The notes under the pieces: generated by a model
Databases searched by the model: none
Told to the model about the DNA's origin: nothing
The model's input: only the letters and a program-made list of their open reading frames with translations
Source: Myxococcus llanfairpwllgwyngyllgogerychwyrndrobwllllantysiliogogogochensis
GTDB taxonomy: Bacteria > Myxococcota > Myxococcia > Myxococcales > Myxococcaceae
DNA: 54,061 bases
Reading direction: 5' to 3'
Assembly (NCBI RefSeq): GCF_006636215.1
Contig: NZ_VIFM01000048.1
Location: 1 to 54,061, forward strand
Made by a program: the position numbers and the translations under genes
Shown here: in pieces, positions 32,797 through 42,165 of the stretch
How the letters are laid out: every line of letters starts with the position of its first letter
Numbering within the stretch: the stretch's first letter is position 1

Positions 32797-35700
32797 GGAT
32801 GGTAGCTCGACTCGCGGTACTGACGGCGGTGGCGCTGTCCGGCGTGGCGATGGCCAAGCCGCTCTACATCACCGTGCCGCGCTCGTATGGCAGCGGCGAG
32901 CCGGTGGCGGTGGACGTGGCCTTCGAGGACAAGGGGCCGGTGGAGTTGCGCGTCCTCAAGCCCGACAACGTGGATGCGTTCATCCGCGCCCAGGGCGACC
33001 TGCGGCGCGCGTACCAGACGCCGCCGACGATGAACAACCCGGGCCGCGCGCTCAGCCGCGGCGTCAACGCGGTGGGCCTGCCGGGCCGGTGGTTGCTCGA
33101 CGGGCTCAACCAGAACTTCCGCGAGGACATGCTGACCGTCCTGCCGCCCGCGCCCAACGTGCCCGGCTCCAACGAGCCGTTGGCCAAGGTGGCCGAGGGC
33201 GCCAAGAAGCTGGTGGGCGTGCCGCCGGGCTTCACCGTGACTCGCAGCCAGTGGCTCAACCTGGACCTGGGGGGCGCCGAGCGCGACTTCAACGTGCCCG
33301 GCTTCAACTCGAGCGGTGGCTACGGCTTCCAGGAGCGCCGCGTGCTGCTGGCGCCGCTGCCGGCCGGCACCTACGTCCTCCAGTTGGTGCAGGGGCTCGT
33401 CGAAGGTCAGGTGGTGCTCGTCGTCAGCGACTTGACGGTGCAGCTGAAGCAGACGGATGGCGAGGTGCTGGTGCGCGTGGCCGGCAAGGACCAGAAGCCG
33501 GCCGTGGGCGCGCAGGTGCAGGTGTACCTGCCCAAGGGCAAGGGCCCCGCGGGGAAGACGGACGCCAAGGGCGAGGTGCGGCTGGACGTGACGGAGCCGC
33601 GCATCATCGCCACCGCGTCGGTGGGCGCCGACACTGCGATTGTCGACACGGACTTCTACTCCACGCTGGCGGTGGCGCCGGACGTGTTCATCTACAGCGA
33701 CCGGCCCATCTACAAGCCGGGCCACGAGGTGAAGTTCCGCGGCGTGCTGCGCCAGCCGGACACCTTCCTCGCGCGGCTGTTCACGCCGAAGAAGAAGGAC
33801 GTGGTGGTGAAGCTCGTCTCGCAGGAGGGCCGCGCGCTCACCACGCGCGTGTCGGTGGACGAGTTCGGCGCCTTCCACGGCACGCTCAAGGTGCCTGATG
33901 ATTTGGGCACGGGCGTGCTGCGCGTGGAGGCGGAGCTGGACGGTCAGCCGCACCAGGGCGAGGCGCGCGTGCAGGACTACGTGAAGCCGACCTTCTACCT
34001 GGAGGCGGAGCCCGAGTCGGAGACGGTGGTGCCCGGCCAGTCGCTGCGCGTGAAGGTTCGCGCGCGTCGCTACGCGGGCGGCGTGCCCGCTGGCGCGAAG
34101 TATGAGGTGTTCCTGTACCGCAGCCTGCTGGACGCGCCCGCGTGGGTGGATGACGCCGGCAAGGGTGGCCAGGGCAGCGACGTGACGTACGGCTCGCAGT
34201 CCAGCAACGAGGGCAAGCTGAGCGTGCCGGAGCGGCTGTACTCCTCCGTGGCGGAGCGCGGAGTGACCGAGGACCCGTGGGCCAGCGCCACCGGCTTCGA
34301 TGCGAGCGGCGAGGCGGCGATTGAGGTCGCGGTGCCGGAGCTGAAGGCGGGGGAGGAGCGGCTGCCGTATCGCTACTCGCTCACCGTGCGCGCGCGGGAT
34401 GACCAGGAGACGTTCGCCAACTCGACGACGTCGTTCTTCCTGTCGAAGGTGGAGGTGCTGGGCACGGCGCGCTACTCGGACGCGGTGGTGGCCAAGGGCG
34501 GCGAGGCGCTGCTGTCGGTGCGCGCGACGACGCTGTCGGGCAAGGCCTACGGCGTCACGCAGGGCGAGGTGGAGTTCGTGCTGCGCAAGGCGGACGGCGC
34601 GGAGAAGAGCCTGGGCAAGCGCTCGTTCACCACGGCGGCGGACGGGACGCACCGCGAGAAGGCGCCCACGTCGGATGTGGGCGCGGTGCTGGCGCGCGTG
34701 GTGGTGAAGGACAAGCGCGGCGAGACGTGGCAGGGCGAGGAGTCGCTGCTCGTCATCGGCTCGGCGGACGAGGCGGTGGCCCAGGTGCCCAACCTCACGC
34801 TGGCGTCGCTGTCGGGCACGCTGGAGCCGGGGGACTCGGCGCGGATGGTGGCGCTGATGCCGGATGGCTGGGGCGCGGGTGGCCGTGACGCGGGCCCGGT
34901 GTGGGTGACGCTGGCGGGCGCCAGCATTCATGACACGCAGGTGGTGGAGCTGACGGGCCGCACGCTGGTGCACAGCTTCAGCGTGGAGAAGCGGTTCGGC
35001 GGCGCGGTGTATGCGTCCGTGGCGTACCCCACGGCGACGGGCCGCTGGGAGGAGCGCACGGTGGCGTTCCGCGTGATTCCGCGCGAGCGCACGCTCACCG
35101 TGGAGCTGCAGCCGCGTCGCGCCGAGGCCACGCCGCTGACCGAGCAGACCATCGACGTGCGTGTGGTGGACCACCAGGGCAAGGGTGTCGTCGCGCAGCT
35201 GTCGCTGGGCGTGGTGGACAAGGCCGTCTACGCCATCCAGTCCGAGTTCCGTCCCAAGGTGCTCGACTTCTTCTACCCGCCGACGCGCAACAACGTGTCC
35301 AACTTCTACTCCTCGGAGTTCCAGGGGTACGGGTACGGCGAGGCGCTGGCGCGGAAGATGGCGGGGCTGCCGGACCATGCCTTCGCGTCCATCAAGCCGC
35401 CCAGCCGTCAGGCGAAGGACATGGAGAAGGACACCGCCCACTGGGATCCGACGGTGGTGACGGACCGCGATGGCCGCGCCACGGTGCGCTTCACGCTGCC
35501 GTCCAACCAGACGTTGTGGGTGGTGACGGCGGTGGCGGCGGACACGTCCGGTCGCTTCGGCGAGGGGACGTCCGAGTTCGCCACGCGCGGCGGTCTCAAC
35601 CTCTACGCGTCGCTGCCGCAGTTCCTGCGCGAGGGTGACGAGGCGCTGGCCTCCATCCGCCTGTCGGCGGGTGAGAAGTCGCCGGCCAGCCAGTTGCTGG

Positions 35701-37511
35701 AGGTGAAGCTCGCGTCGCTGGGTGCGCTGAAGGCGGACCAGTCGCAGCACAAGGTGGAGCTGGCGAAGGGTGGCGAGCAGGTGGTGCCGCTGACGCTGCG
35801 TGCTTCCTCGACGGGTGACGCGCAGCTCGCGGTGGACGTGTCGGGAGGCAAGGACCCGCTGAAGGACCGCAAGCTGTTCCAGGTGGAGCCGGCGGCGGTG
35901 GAAGACGCCGTCAAGGTGAGCGCCTGGGGTGGTGGCGCGCTGGAGGTGCCGGCGGCGAAGGAGGCGACGCTGACGCGCGTGGAGCTGGTGCTCCAGCCGT
36001 CCATCGTCGACGCGGCGCTGTCCAACGTGCGCGAGCTCCTGACGTACCCGTACGGGTGCCTGGAGCAGCTCGTGTCGACGACGGTGCCCAACGTGGCGGT
36101 GTACCAGGTGCTCCAGCAGGCGGGCGCGCTGGCGAAGCTGGACACGGACACGCAGGCGCTGCTCGCGGAGGCGCGCAGCCGTTCGGTGCAGGGCACCGCG
36201 CGCATCCTCAACCTGTCGGTGAAGGGCGGTGGCTTCACGTGGTTCGGTGGCTACAACACGCCGAGCCTGCCGCTGACGCTCATCGCGCTGGACGGTCTGG
36301 CGTACGCGGCGGAGGCGGGCCTGGTGGACCGCGCGGACCCGCGCCTGGTGGAGAGCGCGCGTTGGCTGGAGGCGCAGGAGGGCCTGCCGCCCGAGTACGA
36401 GGCCACGCGGGCCTACGTGCTGGCGCGGCTGGAGGGGCCGAAGCAGGCGGCGCGTGTGCGTGCGCTGGTGGAGGCTTCCGAGTCCGGTGAGCTGTACCCG
36501 CTGGCGCTGGCGGTGCTCGCGGCGGAGAAGGCGGGCGTCATCAAGGAGCCGGCGCTCCAGGCTCGCATCAACGCGCTGGTGAAGCGCAGCTCGGAGGGCT
36601 TCACCACGCTGGCCGCGTACAAGCCGGGCCAGGAGCTGGAGATGTCGGAGGCGTTCTTCCGCTTCCCACTGCGGCGCGTGGGCATGACGGCGATTGCCGC
36701 GCACGCGGCGTCGTTCGGCACGCTGGACGTCACCCGCGCTCGCAAGCGCATCCTGGAGATGCTGTCGGAGCCGGACCTGTCGACGTTCGACCGGAGCACC
36801 GCGCTCCTGCACTCGCTGTGGCTGCTGGAGCGCGACGCGAAGGCGTTCAAGGGCATGACGCCGCCGGAGGTGAAGGGCATCCAGGGCGGGGTGAAGTTCT
36901 CGCCGCGCGGCATGGGGCTCGTCGCGACGCTGGCTCCGGGGACGCGCACGGTGGACGTGGGCGGCTTCGACGGCGTGGCGACGTTGCAGGCCACCGCGCT
37001 CACGCCGCTGTCCGCGGTGCGTGCCCAGGCGGAGGGCATGTCGATTTCACGTGCGTACTACGCGCTGCGCGAGGGCGGGAAGGTGAAGCTCGGCGCGGGG
37101 GACACGGTGTCCCAGGGCGAAGAGGTCTACGTGGAGCTGACGATGGACGCGCGCGGGAGCAACAAGGTGCGTTCGGCGTACTACGTGGTGGAGGACGCGG
37201 TGCCCGCGGGCTTCGTGGCGCTCCAGGAGGACAAGGCGTTCCGCGGTCCTCCGCACTCGTTGCCGCTGGTGCCGGAGGCGCTCAAGCGCCGGGTGCTGAG
37301 CCCGGAGCGGGCGACGTTCTTCTTCGAGGAGCCGGCGTGGTGGAGCGACAGCCCGCGCACGGTGGGCTACGTGCTGCGCGCGCAGTTCCCCGGCACGTTC
37401 TCCGCGCCCCCCGCGAGCATCGAGGACATGTACGCCGCGAGCATCCACGGCCGCACGGCCGCGGACTCGCTGAAGGTGGTGCCGTCGAAGAAGGGCACGG
37501 GAGACCTGTAG
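32793..37511 (+). CDS. yfaS: YfaS-type bacterial alpha-2-macroglobulin
   Basis: A 1572-residue periplasmic alpha-2-macroglobulin, which traps proteases after bait cleavage. The signal peptide (1-22, GVAMAKP) lacks a lipobox, as in the YfaS rather than the YfhM branch. MG domains follow, including YSDRPIYKPGHEVKFRGVLR and the VEVLGTARYSDAVVAKGGE region. The thioester motif PYGCLEQ places the reactive Cys at 1089 and Gln at 1092, so covalent capture should be possible. DPTVVTDRDGRATVRFTLP and the alpha/alpha thioester domain are present. The start overlaps the yfaA stop (ATGA). yfaQ follows after 3 bases. Confidence 0.95.
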   Translation: MRMVARLAVLTAVALSGVAMAKPLYITVPRSYGSGEPVAVDVAFEDKGPVELRVLKPDNVDAFIRAQGDLRRAYQTPPTMNNPGRALSRGVNAVGLPGRWLLDGLNQNFREDMLTVLPPAPNVPGSNEPLAKVAEGAKKLVGVPPGFTVTRSQWLNLDLGGAERDFNVPGFNSSGGYGFQERRVLLAPLPAGTYVLQLVQGLVEGQVVLVVSDLTVQLKQTDGEVLVRVAGKDQKPAVGAQVQVYLPKGKGPAGKTDAKGEVRLDVTEPRIIATASVGADTAIVDTDFYSTLAVAPDVFIYSDRPIYKPGHEVKFRGVLRQPDTFLARLFTPKKKDVVVKLVSQEGRALTTRVSVDEFGAFHGTLKVPDDLGTGVLRVEAELDGQPHQGEARVQDYVKPTFYLEAEPESETVVPGQSLRVKVRARRYAGGVPAGAKYEVFLYRSLLDAPAWVDDAGKGGQGSDVTYGSQSSNEGKLSVPERLYSSVAERGVTEDPWASATGFDASGEAAIEVAVPELKAGEERLPYRYSLTVRARDDQETFANSTTSFFLSKVEVLGTARYSDAVVAKGGEALLSVRATTLSGKAYGVTQGEVEFVLRKADGAEKSLGKRSFTTAADGTHREKAPTSDVGAVLARVVVKDKRGETWQGEESLLVIGSADEAVAQVPNLTLASLSGTLEPGDSARMVALMPDGWGAGGRDAGPVWVTLAGASIHDTQVVELTGRTLVHSFSVEKRFGGAVYASVAYPTATGRWEERTVAFRVIPRERTLTVELQPRRAEATPLTEQTIDVRVVDHQGKGVVAQLSLGVVDKAVYAIQSEFRPKVLDFFYPPTRNNVSNFYSSEFQGYGYGEALARKMAGLPDHAFASIKPPSRQAKDMEKDTAHWDPTVVTDRDGRATVRFTLPSNQTLWVVTAVAADTSGRFGEGTSEFATRGGLNLYASLPQFLREGDEALASIRLSAGEKSPASQLLEVKLASLGALKADQSQHKVELAKGGEQVVPLTLRASSTGDAQLAVDVSGGKDPLKDRKLFQVEPAAVEDAVKVSAWGGGALEVPAAKEATLTRVELVLQPSIVDAALSNVRELLTYPYGCLEQLVSTTVPNVAVYQVLQQAGALAKLDTDTQALLAEARSRSVQGTARILNLSVKGGGFTWFGGYNTPSLPLTLIALDGLAYAAEAGLVDRADPRLVESARWLEAQEGLPPEYEATRAYVLARLEGPKQAARVRALVEASESGELYPLALAVLAAEKAGVIKEPALQARINALVKRSSEGFTTLAAYKPGQELEMSEAFFRFPLRRVGMTAIAAHAASFGTLDVTRARKRILEMLSEPDLSTFDRSTALLHSLWLLERDAKAFKGMTPPEVKGIQGGVKFSPRGMGLVATLAPGTRTVDVGGFDGVATLQATALTPLSAVRAQAEGMSISRAYYALREGGKVKLGAGDTVSQGEEVYVELTMDARGSNKVRSAYYVVEDAVPAGFVALQEDKAFRGPPHSLPLVPEALKRRVLSPERATFFFEEPAWWSDSPRTVGYVLRAQFPGTFSAPPASIEDMYAASIHGRTAADSLKVVPSKKGTGDL

Positions 37512-37514
37512 TCG

Positions 37515-39746
37515 ATGGGGTGGGCCTCCGTGGTGGCCGTGTTGCTGACGGCCACCCCCACCTTCGTCACGCGAGGTGACGTGACGCCCGAGTCGGACCT
37601 TCGTCGCGAGGCGGAGGCCGGCTGGGCGGCGCTGGAGTCGGTGTATACGGCGGAGGCGGGCGGGGCGCCGGTGAGGGCCCCGGTCTCCATCGTCCTCCAG
37701 CGCGGCGTGGCCCTGTCGCCCGAGCGCAACGCGCAGGGCCGGCCGGGCCTCGTGGAGCTGCGGCAGAACACGCCGGGCGTGCTGGATGAGCGGCTGCGCG
37801 TGGCGCTGCGGCACGAGCTGGCGCACCAGCTCCTGTGGTGGGCGTGTCCCCAGTCGAGCGAGGACCGGCTCTTCCACGAAGCCTTCGCGGTGGCGCTGAG
37901 CGGCGAGCTGCCGGCGTGGCGCGAGGGGGCCTATCAATCCCTGTCACGCGCGGCGTCGGAGCTGGCGGCGGCGCCCGCGGTGGACTCGTCGAAGGCGCGG
38001 CGGGCGCTGGCGCGGCTCCTGAGTGAGACGGTGGGGTTTCCCAAGGCGCTGTCGCGTCGGCTGCGCCAGTGTCATGACGGGGCGCGGTGGGTGGTGCCGC
38101 TGTCCATCGACGAGCTGGCGGATGTGCAGGTGCGCGCGGCGGGGCCGGCCACGGTGGTGGTGAGTCGGCACTCGGGAGAGGTGTTGTTGTCGGAGGGCGA
38201 GGTGCGGCGCGCGCTGCCGTATGGCTCGGTGCTGAAGCCCTTCGTGTACGCGGCGGGCGCGGAGCATCCGGTGCTGGCGCCGCGCGTGGACGTGCAGGAG
38301 TGGGCATGTGGCCCGGGGTTGCCGGCGAAGGTGGACGCGCGCACGGCGCTCCTGCGCTCATGCAACGGGTACTTCCTGGACTGGGAGACAGCGGGCTCGG
38401 CGCCCAAGGGGTTTGGCGCGTGGGAGCCGGTGCTGTCGGCGCTGGGGCTCACGGGGACACCGGTGGACATGGCGGATGCGGTGGGCCTGCGCTCCACGCT
38501 GGCGCTGTCTGCGTGGGGGATGGCGCAGGCGTATCGGCTGTTGGCGGAGGCGCGGCCGGACGTGGTGGCGCTGCTGGCGGACAACGCGGCGCGAGGGACG
38601 CTGGCGGAGCTGCCCGCGTCGAAGGCGCTGGTGGGCGTGGCGACGAAGACGGGCACGGTGCGGGACGCGGCGAGCCGTCCGCAGTACGGCTGGATTGCGG
38701 CGGTGGACGGGGACCTGGTGGTGGTGGCGGTGCGGCCAGGGAAGATGCCTCGCCAGTTCGCGGAGGAGATTCCCGCGGCCCTGGCGAAGGCGCGCAAGCA
38801 GGCGGGCGTGGAGGCGGCGCGGGTGCAGGTGTTGGGGCTGGTGCCGGTGCGCGAGGTGGAGGCGCGGTGCGCGGGCGTGGGCTTCACGGTGGATGCGGGG
38901 ATGCCGAAGGCCGCTCCGGTGGAGTGGGCGCGGCTGGAGGGACTGACGACGCGCGGGGCGGCGGTGTGCCTGGGCGCGCCGTGGCGGGTGCGCTTTCCGA
39001 AGGGGCCGGAGGAGGGGAGGGATTACGCGGGAGTTTTCACATGGTCGCCACCGCCGGCGTATCGGCCGCCCGTGGGAGTGCCCACGTCACCGAGCGCGTT
39101 GAAGGCGCGGCGGGGCTCGGACTTCGTGTTCCGCACGACGCGGTTGCAGTACACGTCGGGCGTGGTGGCGGCGGAGGATGTGACGCTGAAGGGCGAGGCG
39201 CGGCTGGCGTTGGCGCGCGTGGTGGCGCACAACGAGCGGCACAGTCGTCATCCGGGCCGGGCGGTCTGCGACACGACGCACTGTCAGGCCTTTCGAGGCA
39301 CGGTGCGGGTGCAGCGAGACGACGCGAAGGCGCTGAGACTTCCGGCGCTCAAGTGGAGCGAGTGGTTGTTGTTCTCGCAGGGAGGACAGGAGCCCTGGAC
39401 GCAGGAGCGTCCGCGTGTGGACGTGGAGCGGCTCCTGGGCAAGGGCCTGGTGTCGCTGCGTTTCGAGGCGGGCCGCGTTCAATACCTGCTCACGGAGAAG
39501 GAGGGCGCGTCGACGTTCGAGAGCGGGCGCTCACTGGCGTGTGAGCTGTTGCGCTCGGGCTTGAAGCTGCCGTCCTGTCCGCGCACGGCGTCGTTCAATG
39601 GGGACACGCTCGTGTTCGAGGGACGCGGGCGAGGACACGGTGAAGGCCTGGACGTCGAGGCGGCGAAGGCGAGCAGACTCCGCAGCGACGCGATTCTCGA
39701 AGGGGCCTACGGACGCTCTCGCCCCGAGCCCCGGGACGTGGACTAG
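37515..39746 (+). CDS. yfaQ: YfaQ-like (DUF2300) protein with HExxH, transpeptidase-like and SpoIID-like parts
   Basis: A 743-residue exported protein with a short signal peptide (1-13). Three signatures follow in order. HELAH at 100-104 with E122 18 residues on fits a gluzincin zinc protease. SVLK (238-241), SCN (282-284) and KTGT (378-381) reproduce the SxxK/SxN/KTG triad of penicillin-binding proteins at usual spacing. AVCDTTHCQAFRG (583-595) and GRGHGEGLDVEAA (705-717) are SpoIID-like, seen in glycan-strand lytic enzymes. It starts 3 bases after yfaS. YfaQ assignment rests on locus and on the SpoIID-like end. Activities are predictions. Its TAG overlaps the stop of the convergent kinase. 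Confidence 0.8.
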   Translation: MGWASVVAVLLTATPTFVTRGDVTPESDLRREAEAGWAALESVYTAEAGGAPVRAPVSIVLQRGVALSPERNAQGRPGLVELRQNTPGVLDERLRVALRHELAHQLLWWACPQSSEDRLFHEAFAVALSGELPAWREGAYQSLSRAASELAAAPAVDSSKARRALARLLSETVGFPKALSRRLRQCHDGARWVVPLSIDELADVQVRAAGPATVVVSRHSGEVLLSEGEVRRALPYGSVLKPFVYAAGAEHPVLAPRVDVQEWACGPGLPAKVDARTALLRSCNGYFLDWETAGSAPKGFGAWEPVLSALGLTGTPVDMADAVGLRSTLALSAWGMAQAYRLLAEARPDVVALLADNAARGTLAELPASKALVGVATKTGTVRDAASRPQYGWIAAVDGDLVVVAVRPGKMPRQFAEEIPAALAKARKQAGVEAARVQVLGLVPVREVEARCAGVGFTVDAGMPKAAPVEWARLEGLTTRGAAVCLGAPWRVRFPKGPEEGRDYAGVFTWSPPPAYRPPVGVPTSPSALKARRGSDFVFRTTRLQYTSGVVAAEDVTLKGEARLALARVVAHNERHSRHPGRAVCDTTHCQAFRGTVRVQRDDAKALRLPALKWSEWLLFSQGGQEPWTQERPRVDVERLLGKGLVSLRFEAGRVQYLLTEKEGASTFESGRSLACELLRSGLKLPSCPRTASFNGDTLVFEGRGRGHGEGLDVEAAKASRLRSDAILEGAYGRSRPEPRDVD

Positions 39747-41098
39747 GTCGTCGTGAGGGGAAGCACGAGCCGGGCGCGGGTTCCTCCCTCGGTGACGCCC
39801 TGGAGGGACAGGGTTCCTCCGTGGGCCTCGACGATGCGGCGCACCAGCGTCAGCCCCAGGCCCGTGCCTCCCGTTTCCCGCGCGCGGCTGCGGTCGGTGC
39901 GGAAGAAGGGCGTGGTGAGCTTGGGCAGGTCCTCGTCGCTGATGCCGATGCCCCGGTCCTCCACGTCCAGGTGCACCGCCTGCGCGTCCACCTGTGCGCG
40001 CAGCGTCACCGGACTGCCGGGCTCCGAGTACTTGCGCGCGTTGTCGAGCAGGTTGTGCAGCGCGCGCCGCACCAGCACCGGGTCGGCCTCCAGCGTGGGC
40101 AGGTTCTCGGCCACGTCCAGTTGGAGGCGACACTCGGGGGCGCTCTTCTGGAAGCGCTCGGCGGCGTCCTTCAGGAACTCCGTCAGCCGCAACGTCGCCC
40201 GCTGGAGGCGAGGCCCCGGCTGTCCCGCCTGGTTCGCCTCCAGGTCGAGCCGCGCCATCTGCAACACGCCATCCACCAGTTGCTGAAGCTCGCCGATGTC
40301 CCGCCGCAGCTCCGGCAGTCGCGCCGCCAGCTCCTCCGGTTGTCCGTCCTCGACGAGGTCCAGCGTCACGCCCAGGCGCGCCAGGGGCGTGCGCAGCTCG
40401 TGGGACACGTTGGCCAGCAGTTCCTTCTGGCCCCGGATGAGGGACTCCGTTCGCGCGGCCATTTCGTCGAAGGTGCGCCCGAGGACGGCGACCTCGTTGC
40501 GTCCCTTCAGTCGAGCGCGCGCGGACAGGTTCCCCCGGCCAAACTCCCCCACCACGGTCGTCAGTTGCTCCAGAGGAGAGACAATCGCACGCGCCAGGGG
40601 CACGGAGATGCCCGCCAGGAAGACGAGCACCGCGGCCAGGCTGCCGCCCAGCGCCGTGTAGACCCAGCGATGGGTGACGGTCCGGTAGATGAGCACGCCC
40701 ACCACGACATCTCCGCGCCACGTGGGGGCGGCCCAATAGTTCTGTTCCCTCGCGAGCCAGTTGTTGGCCTTGCGAACTTGTCGCCACTCGTCGTCGTCAA
40801 GTGGCTTCAGCGGAGGGTCCGCCGAGGAGAGCTTCACGTTGCCCTGAAGGTCATACAGGGTGGTCTGGACGTTCTTCTTCTCGGCGAGGGCCTCCATCAT
40901 TCGCGCGAGTTCGGGGGAGTCCGAATTGGCCATCTCCACCAGCTCCGTGAAGTGGTCGAGGTTCGGTTGGTCCGCTTGGATTTGCACGAGCTTGATGATG
41001 AGGGAGAAGGACAGGACCGCGCCTCCCAGCATCAACAGACCATACAGGTAGATGCGCCAGAACATCCTTCGGGGGCGGAGCCGCTCGCTGAGCTTCAT
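39743..41098 (-). CDS. membrane sensor histidine kinase with HAMP domain
   Basis: A 451-residue two-component sensor of the CpxA/EnvZ type. TM1 is at about 15-38, a periplasmic sensor of about 105 residues follows, TM2 is at about 146-168, then HAMP (169-222), a HisKA domain with VSHELRTPL (H233) and a HATPase domain with NLLDNARKYSEP, DRGIGI and GGTGLGLTLVRRI. The ATG overlaps the response regulator stop (ATGA), typical of a cognate pair. Convergent contact with the yfa locus makes envelope stress a plausible signal, by inference only. Confidence 0.92.
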   Translation of the reverse strand: MKLSERLRPRRMFWRIYLYGLLMLGGAVLSFSLIIKLVQIQADQPNLDHFTELVEMANSDSPELARMMEALAEKKNVQTTLYDLQGNVKLSSADPPLKPLDDDEWRQVRKANNWLAREQNYWAAPTWRGDVVVGVLIYRTVTHRWVYTALGGSLAAVLVFLAGISVPLARAIVSPLEQLTTVVGEFGRGNLSARARLKGRNEVAVLGRTFDEMAARTESLIRGQKELLANVSHELRTPLARLGVTLDLVEDGQPEELAARLPELRRDIGELQQLVDGVLQMARLDLEANQAGQPGPRLQRATLRLTEFLKDAAERFQKSAPECRLQLDVAENLPTLEADPVLVRRALHNLLDNARKYSEPGSPVTLRAQVDAQAVHLDVEDRGIGISDEDLPKLTTPFFRTDRSRARETGGTGLGLTLVRRIVEAHGGTLSLQGVTEGGTRARLVLPLTTT

Positions 41099-41817
41099 GA
41101 CTCCTCACCTCGCTCCAGCACATACCCCACGCCCCGCACCGTCTTGAGCATCCGGGGGTTGCGCGCGTCGTCCCCCAGCTTCTGGCGCAGCCGGGATACA
41201 TGCACGTCGATGGCGCGGTCCACCGGGCCGTCCGGGTCGCTGCCCTTCGCCAGCTCCAGCAACTGCTCGCGCGACAGCACCCGTCCGGCCCGCTCCGCGA
41301 GACCGAGGAGCAAGGCGAACTCGTGCCGTGTCAGCGGCAGCACCTGTCCATTCAGCGATGCCCGGAAGTCACTCCGGTTCAGCGTGAGCGCGCCCACGCG
41401 CACCACCTCGCGCGAGGGACCCAGCAGGCCCCGGCTGCGCCGCACCAGCGCCTGGATTCGCGCCAGCAGCTCCCGAGAGGAGTAGGGCTTGGGCAGGTAG
41501 TCGTCCGCGCCCAGCTCCAATCCCATCACCCGGTCCGCCTCCTCGCCGCGCGCGGTGAGCATGAGGATGGGCACCGCCGAGCGCTCCCGCAGCTCGCGGC
41601 AGACGGTGAGCCCATCCTTCCGGGGCAGCATGATGTCGATGAGGATGGCATCGAAAGCGCGACGCGAGGCCTCGACCAGGCCCTGCTCCCCGTCCCGAGC
41701 GAGACAGGTGCGCACGCCTTGTCGTTCCAGGTACTCGGCCGTGAGGCGGGCCAGGTGCGCGTCGTCCTCGATGAGGAGCACCTCGATGCCGGGTGACGGT
41801 GTGGCGGGTCCCATCAT
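41095..41817 (-). CDS. OmpR/PhoB family response regulator
   Basis: A 240-residue transcription regulator. The receiver domain (about 11-125) has the acidic pair EDD (17-19), the phospho-acceptor D61 in ILIDIMLPRKDG, the conserved Thr in MLTARG and K109 in LPKPY. The winged-helix DNA-binding domain (about 140-235) has LTRHEFALLLGLAERAGRVLSREQLLE and the VSRLRQKLGDD...LKTVRGVGYVL recognition segment. It is co-translated with the kinase, and the small exported gene lies 9 bases upstream. Targets cannot be read from the sequence. Confidence 0.95.
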   Translation of the reverse strand: MMGPATPSPGIEVLLIEDDAHLARLTAEYLERQGVRTCLARDGEQGLVEASRRAFDAILIDIMLPRKDGLTVCRELRERSAVPILMLTARGEEADRVMGLELGADDYLPKPYSSRELLARIQALVRRSRGLLGPSREVVRVGALTLNRSDFRASLNGQVLPLTRHEFALLLGLAERAGRVLSREQLLELAKGSDPDGPVDRAIDVHVSRLRQKLGDDARNPRMLKTVRGVGYVLERGEES

Positions 41818-41826
41818 GTCCCCAGT

Positions 41827-42165
41827 CTAGTGCGGCGTGGCCGTGTAGGACTCGCAGCTCCCCACGAGCTTGGGCACCGCGAGCAGGCTCTGCCAGTCGC
41901 GCAGGGGCACACCCATCACGGAAGTGATGCCGTCATCCGGTGCCATGAGCTGCTTCACCCACTCCTGTGGCATCAGCCGGCGCGCCTGCCACACGCCGCC
42001 GTCCACCAGGAGTTGTCCCAACTCCATCAGGTCTCGCGGTCGGCTGGCGGACATGGCATCGAGGCTCGGCGTCATCGCGGCCCTCGACGCGAAGGCGAGC
42101 AGCACCAGGGCTTGGATGAGGAGTGGGGCGACTGCGCGGAAACGGCGAGTGGGGTGCGGAGACAT
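41827..42165 (-). CDS. small exported protein resembling a serine beta-lactamase fragment
   Basis: A 112-residue protein from the ATG at 42165, which has a strong GGGAGG site. A basic signal peptide (HPTRRFRAVAPLLIQALVLLAFASRA) leads to a mature part of about 80 residues. The segment RDLMELGQLLVDGGVWQARRLMPQEWVKQL closely resembles the stretch of class C beta-lactamase/serine hydrolase proteins that lies between their YxN and HxG motifs. SxxK, YxN and HxG are all absent, so no catalysis is expected. It heads the two-component operon. It may be a periplasmic accessory of the kinase, or a gene remnant. Confidence 0.65.
   Translation of the reverse strand: MSPHPTRRFRAVAPLLIQALVLLAFASRAAMTPSLDAMSASRPRDLMELGQLLVDGGVWQARRLMPQEWVKQLMAPDDGITSVMGVPLRDWQSLLAVPKLVGSCESYTATPH

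Noticed and set aside
32358..36812. Very long open frame (over 1400 codons) on the minus strand opposite yfaS
   Set aside because: It is an antisense shadow of GC-rich codon use. Its product is His/Arg-rich low complexity, while the plus strand encodes a clear alpha-2-macroglobulin with a thioester motif.
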